From positions 62,001 to 126,000 of the forward strand of contig JAVKFF010000122.1 of assembly GCA_040226215.1 (NCBI GenBank): a stretch of DNA of 64,000 nucleotides, given 5' to 3'. This document shows positions 17,090-25,659 of the stretch, in pieces (position 1 is the first letter of the stretch; every line of letters starts with the position of its first letter). Origin of the DNA: JAVKFF01 sp040226215. Lineage in GTDB: Bacteria > Pseudomonadota > Alphaproteobacteria > DSM-16000 > Inquilinaceae. Made by a program: the position numbers and the translations under genes. The notes beneath the pieces were generated by a model. The model saw only the letters and a list, made by a program, of their open reading frames with translations, was not told the origin of the DNA and ran no database searches.

Positions 17090-18043
17090 TCACAGGACCT
17101 TGTTCAGCTCCTCCTCCAGCGCCGGAATGGCCTTGAACAGGTCGGCGACCAGGCCGTAATCGGCGATCTGGAAGATCGGTGCCTCCTCGTCCTTGTTGAT
17201 GGCGACGATCACCTTCGAGTCCTTCATGCCGGCCAGGTGCTGGATGGCGCCGGAGATGCCCACGGCGATGTAGAGCTCGGGCGCCACCACCTTTCCGGTC
17301 TGGCCGACCTGGTAGTCGTTGGGCATGTAGCCGGCGTCGACCGCCGCCCGGCTGGCGCCGATCGCCGCGCCCAGCTTGTCGGCGATGCCGTTCAGGATGG
17401 CGAAGTTCTCCGCCGAGCCGATGCCGCGGCCGCCGGAGATCACCACGCGGGCCGAGGTCAGCTCCGGCCGCTCGCTCTTCGACAGCTCCTGGCCGACGAA
17501 GCTGGAGAGTTCCTGGCCATAGCTGCCCGAGCGGGTCTCCACCTCGGCCGAGCCGCCGTCGGCCGCCACCGCGTCGAAGGCGGTGGTGCGCACGGTGATC
17601 ACCTTCTTGGCGTCGGTCGACTTCACCGTCGCCAGTGCGTTGCCGGCATAGATCGGCCGCACGAAGGTGTCACCGGCCTCCACCGCCATGATGTCGGAGA
17701 TCTGCTGCACGTCCAGCAGCGCCGCGACGCGCGGCATCAGGTTCTTGCCCGCCGTCGTCGCGGGGGCCAGCAGGTAGTCGTAGTCGCCCGCCAGGTCGAC
17801 CACAGCCGGGGCCAGCGCCTCGGCCAGATTGTGCGCCAGGCCGGCGTCGTCGACGACGATCACCTTGACCACGCCGTCAACCTTGGCCGCCGCCTCGCCC
17901 ACCGCGCCGCAGCCGGCACCGGCCACCAGCAGATGGATGTCGCCGCCGCCCTTGGCCGCGATCTCCTTGGCCGCCGCGACGGCCGCCAGGGTCGCCGGCT
18001 GCAGCACCGCGTTGTCGTGTTCGGCCACCACCAGGATGCTCAT
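17090..18043 (-). CDS. etfA: Electron transfer flavoprotein alpha subunit
   Basis: EtfA carries FAD and, with EtfB, accepts electrons from acyl-CoA and other dehydrogenases and passes them to ETF:ubiquinone oxidoreductase. The C-terminal FAD domain is clear: GGRGIGSAENFAILNGIADK (about 205-224), DAGYMPNDYQVGQTGKVV, LYIAVGISGAIQHLAGMKDS and INKDEEAPIFQIADYGLV. The 317-residue length is standard. It follows etfB after 22 bases in one unit. The beta-oxidation genes at 21.5-29 kb are natural partners. Confidence 0.97.
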   Translation of the reverse strand: MSILVVAEHDNAVLQPATLAAVAAAKEIAAKGGGDIHLLVAGAGCGAVGEAAAKVDGVVKVIVVDDAGLAHNLAEALAPAVVDLAGDYDYLLAPATTAGKNLMPRVAALLDVQQISDIMAVEAGDTFVRPIYAGNALATVKSTDAKKVITVRTTAFDAVAADGGSAEVETRSGSYGQELSSFVGQELSKSERPELTSARVVISGGRGIGSAENFAILNGIADKLGAAIGASRAAVDAGYMPNDYQVGQTGKVVAPELYIAVGISGAIQHLAGMKDSKVIVAINKDEEAPIFQIADYGLVADLFKAIPALEEELNKVL

Positions 18044-18065
18044 GGGACTTCTCTCCAGCTTGCCG

Positions 18066-18815
18066 TCAGATCACGCGGGCTTCGTTCTTCAGCTTGTCGA
18101 CCAGCTGGGCGACATCCTCGACCTTCACGCCGCCGGCGCGCTTGGGCGGCTCGGCGACGCTGACGGTCTCCAGCCGGGGAGCGACGTCGACGCCGTAATC
18201 CTCGGGCGCCTTGGTGTCGATCGGCTTCTTCTTCGCCTTCATGATGTTCGGCAGCGAGGCGTAGCGCGGCTCGTTCAGGCGCAGATCGGTGGTGATCACC
18301 GCCGGCAGCTTCAGGGTCAGCGTCTCCAGCCCGCCATCGACCTCGCGGGTGACCTGGACCTTGCCGTCGCCCAACTCCACCTTGGAGGCGAAGGTGCCCT
18401 GGGCCCAGCCCAGCAGGGCCGCCAGCATCTGGCCGGTCTGGTTCGAATCGTCATCGATCGCCTGCTTGCCGAGGATGACGAGGTCAGCCCCCTCCTCCTC
18501 GACGATCGCCTTCAGGAGTTTGGCGACGCCCAGCGGCTCGACCGCTACGTCGGTCTGCACCAGGATACCCCGGTCGGCCCCCATCGCCAGCGCGGTGCGT
18601 ATGGTCTCCTGCGCCTGGGCGACGCCGATCGAGACGGCGACGATCTCCTCGGCCGTGCCGGCCTCCTTCAGGCGGATCGCCTCCTCCACCGCGATCTCGT
18701 CGAAGGGGTTCATCGACATCTTCACGTTGGTCAGGTCGACGCCCGATCCGTCCGCCTTCACCCGCGCCTTGACGTTGTAGTCGATCACCCGCTTGACGGG
18801 CACAAGGATCTTCAT
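18066..18815 (-). CDS. etfB: Electron transfer flavoprotein beta subunit
   Basis: EtfB binds AMP and forms the ETF heterodimer. I start it at 18815 (MKILVPVKRVIDYN), the family's usual first residues; an in-frame ATG 27 codons upstream adds only an Arg-rich tail. The 249-residue protein shows MNPFDEIAVEEAIRLKEAG, KQAIDDDSNQTGQMLAALL (the AMP-binding region) and the ETF-beta signature around VTREVDGGLETLTLKLPAV. It is the first gene of the etfBA unit. Confidence 0.97.
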   Translation of the reverse strand: MKILVPVKRVIDYNVKARVKADGSGVDLTNVKMSMNPFDEIAVEEAIRLKEAGTAEEIVAVSIGVAQAQETIRTALAMGADRGILVQTDVAVEPLGVAKLLKAIVEEEGADLVILGKQAIDDDSNQTGQMLAALLGWAQGTFASKVELGDGKVQVTREVDGGLETLTLKLPAVITTDLRLNEPRYASLPNIMKAKKKPIDTKAPEDYGVDVAPRLETVSVAEPPKRAGGVKVEDVAQLVDKLKNEARVI

Positions 18816-19015
18816 CCGCTCGGTCCTTCCTCGCCTGCCCTCCGCGGCGGCCGCCGTCGGTCCGCGAAGGCTTCGATGGTCCTGTCGCTCGGCCATGGGT
18901 GATAAAGTGCGCCCGGCAAAACTTCAAGCGGTCCCCTGTCGCGCCGTCGGGCGCGATACCGTGGCGGCGAGGCGTGGAACGGGGCGGGACGGGGTGGGGC
19001 GGGACGGACGGAACG

Positions 19016-19462
19016 ATGGGACAGGCCGATCACGGCTGGACGGGGCGCCACCGCATCCGCATCGCCCGGATCGACGGGGCGGTGGTGCTGCACTTCACCC
19101 GGGTGACCAGCCAGGGCGGTCGTGTGCGCACCGATATCGGCGACTTCTTCCGCAAGGACTACCCGCGCATCCGACCCAGCATGGACCGCTTCGCGGTGCG
19201 TATCTGGATCGTCGGCGGCACCGGCCGGCTCGACGTCGACAACGTCGCCAAGGCCTGCCTCGACGCGCTGACCGGCGCCGTCTGGCACGACGACCGGCAG
19301 GTCGACGAATTGCGGGTCACCAGGCTTGGCACGGATCCCGGCGACGCGGGCGGTGGTATCGGCGGCGACCCCGCGCTCTATCTGGTGGTGCGGCCGCTGG
19401 CCGGGCCGCCTGATGCCGGCGCCCTGGACACGCTCCTCACCGCCATCGCCGTTCTCGGCTGA
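19016..19462 (+). CDS. RusA-family crossover junction endonuclease
   Basis: The 148-residue protein has the RusA catalytic core: a strand segment RFAVRIWIVGGTGRLDVDN, then NVAKACLDALTG and VWHDDRQVDELRV, matching the D-x-DN-x3-K-x3-D-x-L-x-G...DD-x-Q pattern that binds Mg2+ in Holliday-junction resolvases. I chose the ATG at 19016 because the preceding in-frame stretch is repetitive GC-rich sequence. The gene is alone on the plus strand between etfB and a convergent lipoprotein gene. RusA is usually a prophage gene, and no phage genes are near, so this is a domesticated copy or a relic. Confidence 0.85.
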   Translation: MGQADHGWTGRHRIRIARIDGAVVLHFTRVTSQGGRVRTDIGDFFRKDYPRIRPSMDRFAVRIWIVGGTGRLDVDNVAKACLDALTGAVWHDDRQVDELRVTRLGTDPGDAGGGIGGDPALYLVVRPLAGPPDAGALDTLLTAIAVLG

Positions 19463-19930
19463 TCAGCCGCCAAAGACGCAGTTGGCGAAGATGGCCTCGC
19501 ACTGGGCTGTGTTGCCGCGCGAGGAGACCGGCGTGCGGAAGCTGGCCTGGGTGACGATGCCGCCTTCCACGGTCACCGTCGCCTCGCACTGGTAGTCGCG
19601 GGCGATCACTCGCGGCGCATAGGCGAAGCCGGGCCAGGAATAGCGACCATAGGGCCAGAAGGGGTCGGCATAGGGATGCACTTCCTGATACCGGTAGGCG
19701 CTCTCGAACGTCATGAACTCCCGCCCGCCCTCGCTGGCGACCCGGGGCGGCACCCCGGCGCAGGCCATCAGCGAGCCGACCGGATAGCCGATCAGCTGCC
19801 CCTCGAGACCGGCAATCCTGTCAGCGACGTCCTGGCCCGGGGGCTGGCAACCGACCAGCAGGCCCGCCAGCGGCAGAACGGCGAGAAGGCGCGGGCGCCC
19901 TAGAGGCAGCTTGAGACGATGTCGTAGCAT
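19463..19930 (-). CDS. Lipoprotein, paralogue of the adjacent upstream lipoprotein
   Basis: The 155-residue product has a signal peptide with lipobox LLVGC (lipidated C28) and no named domain. Its core LIGYPVGSLMACAGVPPR, FMTFES, a Tyr/Pro-rich insert (YADPFWPYGRYSWPG), CEATVTVEGGIVTQ and the ending QCEAIFANCVFGG match the order of motifs in the gene just upstream, so the two are tandem duplicates. Its start overlaps that gene's end by 31 bases. The protein should sit in the outer or inner membrane facing the periplasm; function unknown. Confidence 0.82.
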   Translation of the reverse strand: MLRHRLKLPLGRPRLLAVLPLAGLLVGCQPPGQDVADRIAGLEGQLIGYPVGSLMACAGVPPRVASEGGREFMTFESAYRYQEVHPYADPFWPYGRYSWPGFAYAPRVIARDYQCEATVTVEGGIVTQASFRTPVSSRGNTAQCEAIFANCVFGG

Positions 19931-20373
19931 TGGCGGTACTGACCTCCCAGTCCCCCGCCCGTCGGCGTGTAGTAGTCTAACCCCACGACCTGGCCGTTGA
20001 CCACGCTGAACGTCGCCTCGCAATAGTCCGACCGCACCGTCTCGTAGAGCCCGACGCCCGAGCCGACGCCCTCGAAGCTGGTGCTGTCGGCGAACACGTT
20101 GGAGCTCGACGCGAAGCCGGTGCCCTGGATCGGGTTGTCCGCCTCGGGGATCGCCTGGTTGGCGTAGGTCAGGAAATCGATGCCGCCCTGCTGCCGGCTG
20201 CGATCGGGATTGCCGGCGCAGGCCAGCAACTCCGCCTCGCTCAGGCCGACCAGCTGGCTGCGCGCCTGGGTGGCCAGTTCGCCGCGATTGTCGTTGAAGC
20301 CGGTGACGCAGGCCGCAAGCCCGCCAGCCAGGGCGAGCGCCAGGACCAGGGGCATCCGCGTGGCAACCATCAT
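19900..20373 (-). CDS. Lipoprotein, first copy of a tandem pair
   Basis: The 157-residue protein has a signal peptide with lipobox LAAC (C22). The mature part contains LVGLSEAELLACAGNPDR, FLTYAN, CEATFSVVNGQVVGLDYYTP and ends QCYDIVSSCL. Cysteines at matching places in both copies suggest conserved disulfides. The LxGxS...LxACxGxP element resembles the SmpA/BamE-like small-lipoprotein style, but I cannot claim membership. A second ATG at codon 7 also gives a good signal peptide. Confidence 0.82.
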   Translation of the reverse strand: MMVATRMPLVLALALAGGLAACVTGFNDNRGELATQARSQLVGLSEAELLACAGNPDRSRQQGGIDFLTYANQAIPEADNPIQGTGFASSSNVFADSTSFEGVGSGVGLYETVRSDYCEATFSVVNGQVVGLDYYTPTGGGLGGQYRQCYDIVSSCL

Positions 20374-20504
20374 CTTCCTCCTGCGTCGGCAGCGCCAGGC
20401 GCCCGGCCGGGTGCCGGCGCCGAATCTGTCGACATAGTGAGGGATTCGTTCGCCCCACGCTAGAGTGCGCTGGCCCCCAAATGGCGGGTTCCGGCTCCGG
20501 CCGC

Positions 20505-21155
20505 TCAGGTCGACGGCTGGTAGGACGCCACCGCCTGGCGGATGCCGTCGGCCATGCGGTCCGGCGCCATGCCGTAGGGGAAGACCGCGGCGTTCTCGCC
20601 CTCCGGGTCCATCAGGTAGACATAGGAGGAGTGGTCCATCAGGTATTCGGCGAACTCCGCGCTTTCCACCCGCTGGTAGAAGACGCGGTAGGCCCGGGCG
20701 ATCCGGGTGATCTGCTCCTCGCTGCCGGTCAGGCCGACCAGCTCGTCGCTGAACAGGCCGACATAGTCCGCCATTGCCTCGGGCGTGTCGCGGGCCGGAT
20801 CGATGGTCACCAGATAGGGCTGCACCCGCCCGCGCAGATCCGGGTCGAGCTGGCCGAGCGCCGCCGTCATCACGCCGAGTTCGGTGGGGCAGACGTCGGG
20901 GCAGTAGGTGTAGCCGAAATAGATCAGCGAGAAGTCGCCGCGCAGATCCGCCTCGGTGAAGGGCTGCCCGGTGTGGTCGACCACCTCGAACGGCCCGCCG
21001 ACATCCGCCGTCGCCACGCCGGTGGCTCCCGACGGGCCGACCGCGACCGTGCCCTCTTCCCCGCCCCAGGGGTCGGTTACCAGCAGCACCACGCCGCCGA
21101 TCGCCACGGCGGCTGACAGGACGAGGACGATGCGAAGCACGCGGTCGAGCAGCAT
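20505..21155 (-). CDS. SCO1/SenC/PrrC-type copper chaperone
   Basis: The 216-residue protein has one N-terminal membrane anchor (about 8-27) and a periplasmic thioredoxin fold with the copper ligands C85 and C89 in YCPDVCP and H175 in MDHSSYVYLMD. Sco proteins deliver copper to, or reduce, the CuA site of cytochrome c oxidase. PrrC homologues also take part in redox sensing. No oxidase genes flank it, so it acts in trans. All three metal ligands are present, so it should be functional. Confidence 0.93.
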   Translation of the reverse strand: MLLDRVLRIVLVLSAAVAIGGVVLLVTDPWGGEEGTVAVGPSGATGVATADVGGPFEVVDHTGQPFTEADLRGDFSLIYFGYTYCPDVCPTELGVMTAALGQLDPDLRGRVQPYLVTIDPARDTPEAMADYVGLFSDELVGLTGSEEQITRIARAYRVFYQRVESAEFAEYLMDHSSYVYLMDPEGENAAVFPYGMAPDRMADGIRQAVASYQPST

Positions 21156-21305
21156 GGAAAGCCTTTCAAGGGCCGGCTGAAGGCACGATATCGAGAACTG
21201 GCCTCGATGGCTGGCCGTCTAGATAGGCGATGGGAGCGGCCGGTGGAAGGCTTCACCCTGTCGCAACCCCGCCCCGTCGCATCCCACGAACCAGGTTTCC
21301 GACCC

Positions 21306-21503
21306 ATGACCGGCAACAATCGAGACAGCTTCCGCAACCCCGGCGCCGCCCAGGCGGACACCGATTCCGAAAGCGGCATCACCGGCGAGGAGGACACCGC
21401 CCAGGCCCTGCGCGCGCTGGAAATCATGCGCAAGCGCGGCCTGATCGCGGAGGACGAGTATATTCGCCGCAAGGCCGAGATCGAGGCGCCCGAGGAGGGC
21501 TAG
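21306..21503 (+). CDS. Small SHOCT-like protein
   Basis: The 65-residue product has a polar, disordered N-terminal half and a C-terminal segment ALEIMRKRGLIAEDEYIRRK that matches the pattern of SHOCT (short C-terminal) domains, L-x2-L-x2-G-x-I-T/D-x-E-E/Y-x2-K. Such modules are found on diverse proteins and rarely alone; their role is oligomerisation or unknown. I start at 21306 as the upstream in-frame extension has no ribosome site and lies in the Sco promoter region. Its TAG overlaps that of the convergent acyl-CoA dehydrogenase in the tetranucleotide CTAG (21500-21503). Confidence 0.65.
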   Translation: MTGNNRDSFRNPGAAQADTDSESGITGEEDTAQALRALEIMRKRGLIAEDEYIRRKAEIEAPEEG

Positions 21504-23317
21504 AACTCCTCCGTCTCGTGCGCCATCAGCGTCGCCGCGCCGCCCGACAGCATCGCCAGGCGGGCGCCCGCCTCCGGCAGCATGCGGGCGTAGAAGAAGC
21601 GCGCGGTCTTGATCTTGCCCTCGTGGAAGGCGGGACGCCCCCGGCCCTCGGCCAGTGCCGCCGACGAGGCCTTGGCCATGCGGGCCCATATCCAGGCCAT
21701 CGCCACCAGCGCCAGCAGGCGTAGATAGTCCGACGCCGCCGCCGCGCCCTCGGTCGGGTCGGCCATGCCCTTCTGGGCGATGAGGCCGGTCGCCTGCTGC
21801 AGCCGGGCGGTCATCTTCTCCAGCGGGCCGATGAACTCCTTGACCGCCGGGTCGGCGCGGTTCTCCTCGATGAAGGTGGTCAGCGGCCGGAAGAAGCGCC
21901 GGAGATAGCGCCCGGCATGGGCCGGCAGCTTGCGGCCGACGAGGTCGAGCGCCTGGATGCCGTTGGCGCCCTCGTAGATGGCCGAGATGCGCGCATCGCG
22001 GACATACTGCTCCACCCCCATCTCGGCGATGTAGCCATGGCCGCCGAACACCTGCAGCGCCCGGTTGGTGCCCTCGAAGCCCATGTCGGTCGCGTAGGCC
22101 TTGAGCACCGGCGTCATCAGCTGCGCCAGGTCGTCGGCCGCCCGGGCGCGCGCCGGATCTGGATTCCGGTGCGCGTGGTCGATCTCCGTGGCCACCCAGT
22201 AGGCCAGCGCCCGCGCGCCCTCGATGAAGGCCTTCTGGATCAGCAGCTCGCGGCGTATGTCGGGGTGGACGATCAAGAGGTCCGCGGGCTCGTCGGGCGA
22301 GCGGGCCCCCGTCAGCGCCCGGCCCTGGCGGCGTTCCAGCGCGTAGGCCAGCGCGTTCTGGTAGGCCGTCTCGGCGATCGAGATGCCCTGCATGCCAACG
22401 GCGAGCCGGGCGGTGTTCATCATCACGAACATCGCCCGCATGCCCTTGCCCGCCTCGCCCACCAGGTAGCCCTCCGCACCCTCGAAGGCGAGCTGGCAGG
22501 TGGCCGAGGCGCGGATGCCCATCTTGTGCTCGATGGCCGTGGCCCGGACGCCGTTGCGCGGCCCCGGCACCCAGCCCTCGCCCTCCGGCCGGGGCAGGAA
22601 TTTCGGCACGGCGAAAAGGGAGAGACCGCGCGTGCCCGGCGGCGCGCCGGGCAGGCGGGCCAGCACCAGGTGGACGATGTTCTCCGTCAGGTCGTGCTCG
22701 CCCGCGGAGATGAAGATCTTGGCGCCGTCCAGGCGATAGCGTGCCTCGCCCGTCGCCTCGTCCTCGCCGTCCGGCGCCGCGCGCGTTCGCACCAGACCCA
22801 GATCCGTGCCGCATTGCGGCTCGGTCAGGCACATGGTGCCCGACCAGGTGCCGTCGACCAGGCGCGGCAGGAAGATCGCCTTCTGGCGCTCGCTGCCATG
22901 GACGGCGAGCAGGTTGTAGGCCGCCTTGCTGAGCCCGGAATACATGGTGAAGGCCATGTTGGCGCTGGAGAAGATCTCCTCCATCACGAAGCCCAGCACC
23001 CCGGGCAGGCCCTGGCCACCATAGTCCGGGTCGGCGGAGATGCCGGTCCAGCCGCCCTCGATGAAGCAGCGATAGGCCTCGGGGAAACCCGTCGGCGTGC
23101 GCACCACGCCGTTTTCCAACCGGCAGCCCTCGCGGTCGCCGGTCTGGTTGAGCGGAAAGACGACCTCCTCGGCCAGCCGGCCGGCCTCGCCGAGGATGGC
23201 GTCGACCAGGTCAGGCGTCACCTCGCCATAGGCCGGCAGCGCCGCCAGTCCGTCGAGGCCGGCGACATCCCAGAGCGCGTAGCTTATGTCTTCGATCGGC
23301 GCGGTGAAGCGGGGCAT
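21500..23317 (-). CDS. Acyl-CoA dehydrogenase with C-terminal extension
   Basis: The 605-residue flavoenzyme performs the first step of beta-oxidation. It shows MCLTEPQCGTDLGL (FAD contact), KIFISAGEHDLTENIVHLVLA, GFEGTNRALQVFGGHGYI and the catalytic glutamate in SAIYEGANGIQALDL, followed by a helical C-terminal acyl-CoA dehydrogenase domain (about 460-595). This longer architecture is common in proteobacterial FadE-like enzymes. It is the last gene of the thiolase-FadJ-dehydrogenase unit on the minus strand, 20 bases after fadJ. Electrons go to EtfAB (17-18.8 kb). Chain-length preference is unknown. Confidence 0.94.
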   Translation of the reverse strand: MPRFTAPIEDISYALWDVAGLDGLAALPAYGEVTPDLVDAILGEAGRLAEEVVFPLNQTGDREGCRLENGVVRTPTGFPEAYRCFIEGGWTGISADPDYGGQGLPGVLGFVMEEIFSSANMAFTMYSGLSKAAYNLLAVHGSERQKAIFLPRLVDGTWSGTMCLTEPQCGTDLGLVRTRAAPDGEDEATGEARYRLDGAKIFISAGEHDLTENIVHLVLARLPGAPPGTRGLSLFAVPKFLPRPEGEGWVPGPRNGVRATAIEHKMGIRASATCQLAFEGAEGYLVGEAGKGMRAMFVMMNTARLAVGMQGISIAETAYQNALAYALERRQGRALTGARSPDEPADLLIVHPDIRRELLIQKAFIEGARALAYWVATEIDHAHRNPDPARARAADDLAQLMTPVLKAYATDMGFEGTNRALQVFGGHGYIAEMGVEQYVRDARISAIYEGANGIQALDLVGRKLPAHAGRYLRRFFRPLTTFIEENRADPAVKEFIGPLEKMTARLQQATGLIAQKGMADPTEGAAAASDYLRLLALVAMAWIWARMAKASSAALAEGRGRPAFHEGKIKTARFFYARMLPEAGARLAMLSGGAATLMAHETEEF

Positions 23318-23337
23318 GGCGTGGGGCGTTCTCCGGG

Positions 23338-25659
23338 TCAGTTGCGCAGCGGCTTGCCGGTTTCCAGCATGTGCTCCATGCGCTCGAGCGTCTCCTCGCG
23401 GCGCACCAGGGTGGCGAAGACCTGCCGCTCCAGCCCGGCGATTCGGTCCTCGCCGATCGCCTCCGTCAGGTCCGTGTCGCCACCCGACAGCACCGTGGCC
23501 AGGCCGTCGGCGACCACGCGGTCGTGGGGCGTGGCGAGGCCGCGCTTGGCCAGCCCGTCGACCGCCAGCATCAGCGCCGTGCGGGCGCTGGGGCCGGGCA
23601 GGCGAATGGGCGCGGGCGGCTGGCGTGGCGTGAAGTCCTCGGCCAGGGCCAGGGCCCGCGCCTTGGCGTCGGCCAGCAGGCGGTCCCTGTTCATGGTGAT
23701 GCCGTCCTCGCGCCCGAGATAGCCCAGCGCCCGCGCCTCCTTGGCCGAGCGCGCCACCTTCGCCAGCGCGATGGTCTCGAACACCCGGTTGACCGCCGGC
23801 ATCGGCCCGCCCGGCCGCCGCTTGTCGGCGAAGGCGCGCAGCAGCATCTCCTTGCAGCCGCCCCAGGCCGGCACGATGCCGACGCCGACCTCCACCAGCC
23901 CGCAATAGGTCTCCGCATGGGCCTGCACGGCGTGGGCGTGCAACAGGATCTCGCAGCCGCCACCCAGCGCCATGCCGGCGGGTGCGGCGACCACCGGGAT
24001 GGGGGCGTACTTGATCGCCTTGTAGGCGTCCTGGCCGGCCTTCACCGCCCCCTCGATCTGGCCCCAGAGCCCGATATTGGCGGCGAACAGCACGTAGCCG
24101 AGATTGGCACCGACGGAGAAGTTTTCGCCCTCGTTGTAGATCACCATGGCCCTGTGGTTGCTGGCCGTGATCGCCAGCGCCTCGGCCAGCAGTGCCATGG
24201 TCTGCTCATCCAGCGTGTTCATACGGCTGGTGAACTCGAAGCAGGTGACGCCGTCGCCGATATCCCAGAGCGCGGCGCTGGCATTGCGGGCCAGCGGCTT
24301 CGCCCCGCGCTTGACGTCCGCCAGCAGCAGCACACCGGCCGGCCGCGCGACCGCGTGATAGTCGCCATCGCTGCCGAGGAAGGCGACACCGCCATCCGGT
24401 TCCTGCCGATAGAAGCCACGACCCCGTGCCGCTTCCAGCAGCGGCGGCAGCGCCGCACCGTCCGCCTCCAGCCGGGCGATCACCCGGTCGACGCCGATGC
24501 GGTCGATCAGCTCGAAAGGCCCGTAGGTCCAGTTGTAGCCGAGCCGCATGGCGCGATCGACGGCGGCCACGTCGTCGGCGATCGCCGGCACCAGCGAGGC
24601 CGCGTAGGCCAGCGTCGGCCCCAGAACCGCCCAGGCATAGCGCCCGGCCCGACTGTCATGGTCGATCAGCGCCGCCGGGCCGCCCGCATTCGCCGCCTGC
24701 ACCGCGGCGACGGACGGCCGCTCGGCCGGATGGTACTCGCCAGTCACCAGGTCGATCGCCTGCTTCTCGCGCCGGCCGCCTGCACGGTCCAGCCGGTAGA
24801 AGCCGCCCTTGCCCTTCCGGCCGGTGAAGCCGTCGGCGATCATGCGGCCGATCAGCGCGTGCTCGCGATAATGCGCGCGATAGGCATCCCCCTCGGGCAG
24901 CGTCGCCAACAAGGAGGCGGAGACATGCGGCATCAGGTCGATGCCCACCAGGTCCATGAGGCCGAAGACGCCGGTCTTGGGGATGCCGAGCGGCCGGCCC
25001 ATCACCGCGTCCGCCTCCTCCACGCTCAGACCAAGGCCGAAGGCGGCGTTCACGCCGGCCTGGATCCAGAACGTGCCGATGCGGTTGGCGATGAAGCCCG
25101 GGGTGTCGTGGGCGTCGACGAAGCCCGTGCCGAGTAGCCGGTCCGCCGTCTCGCGCACCGCCTTCACCACGGCCGGCTCGGTCTCCGGCCCCGCCACCAG
25201 TTCCATCAGCCGCATGTAGCGCGGTGGGTTGAAGAAATGGGTGACGCAGAAACGACGCCGAAAGCCGGCACCCCGCCCTTCGGTCAGCATAGCCAGCGGA
25301 ATGGTCGAGGTGTTGGAGGAGACGATGGTCTCCGGCCCGATCGCAGACTCCAGCCGTTCGTAGAGCGCGCGCTTGGCCGCGACGTCCTCGACGATCGCCT
25401 CGATCACCCAGTCGGCTTCGGCGACCAGCCCGAGATCGGCGTCGACATCGCCGGTGGTCACCAGATCGGCATCCCGGGGGCTCATTAAGGCAGCGGGATC
25501 GGCCTTGCGCAGGCGTTCCAGGGCGCGCGCGGCGAGGTCGCCTCGGTCCAGCAGCGTGACCGGAATACCGGCATTGGCGACCTGCGCGGCGATGCCGCCG
25601 CCCATCACCCCGGCGCCGATCACCGCGACCCTGGAGATGCGCTCCGCCATCGCCGTCAT
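23338..25659 (-). CDS. 3-hydroxyacyl-CoA dehydrogenase / enoyl-CoA hydratase fusion
   Basis: The 773-residue protein runs dehydrogenase first: NAD-binding VAVIGAGVMGGGIAAQVANA at the N-terminus, VSSNTSTIPL, THFFNPPRYMRLMELV and NRIGTFWIQAGVNA. A second 3HCDH C-domain and then a crotonase domain follow, with NFSVGANLGYVLF and GGGCEILLHAHAVQ, and VEVGVGIVPAWGG carrying the second glutamate. This order is reversed relative to FadB/FadJ of E. coli but is common in alphaproteobacteria. Its ATG overlaps the thiolase stop (ATGA at 25656-25659), so the two are coupled. It catalyses hydration and oxidation in beta-oxidation. Confidence 0.94.
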   Translation of the reverse strand: MTAMAERISRVAVIGAGVMGGGIAAQVANAGIPVTLLDRGDLAARALERLRKADPAALMSPRDADLVTTGDVDADLGLVAEADWVIEAIVEDVAAKRALYERLESAIGPETIVSSNTSTIPLAMLTEGRGAGFRRRFCVTHFFNPPRYMRLMELVAGPETEPAVVKAVRETADRLLGTGFVDAHDTPGFIANRIGTFWIQAGVNAAFGLGLSVEEADAVMGRPLGIPKTGVFGLMDLVGIDLMPHVSASLLATLPEGDAYRAHYREHALIGRMIADGFTGRKGKGGFYRLDRAGGRREKQAIDLVTGEYHPAERPSVAAVQAANAGGPAALIDHDSRAGRYAWAVLGPTLAYAASLVPAIADDVAAVDRAMRLGYNWTYGPFELIDRIGVDRVIARLEADGAALPPLLEAARGRGFYRQEPDGGVAFLGSDGDYHAVARPAGVLLLADVKRGAKPLARNASAALWDIGDGVTCFEFTSRMNTLDEQTMALLAEALAITASNHRAMVIYNEGENFSVGANLGYVLFAANIGLWGQIEGAVKAGQDAYKAIKYAPIPVVAAPAGMALGGGCEILLHAHAVQAHAETYCGLVEVGVGIVPAWGGCKEMLLRAFADKRRPGGPMPAVNRVFETIALAKVARSAKEARALGYLGREDGITMNRDRLLADAKARALALAEDFTPRQPPAPIRLPGPSARTALMLAVDGLAKRGLATPHDRVVADGLATVLSGGDTDLTEAIGEDRIAGLERQVFATLVRREETLERMEHMLETGKPLRN

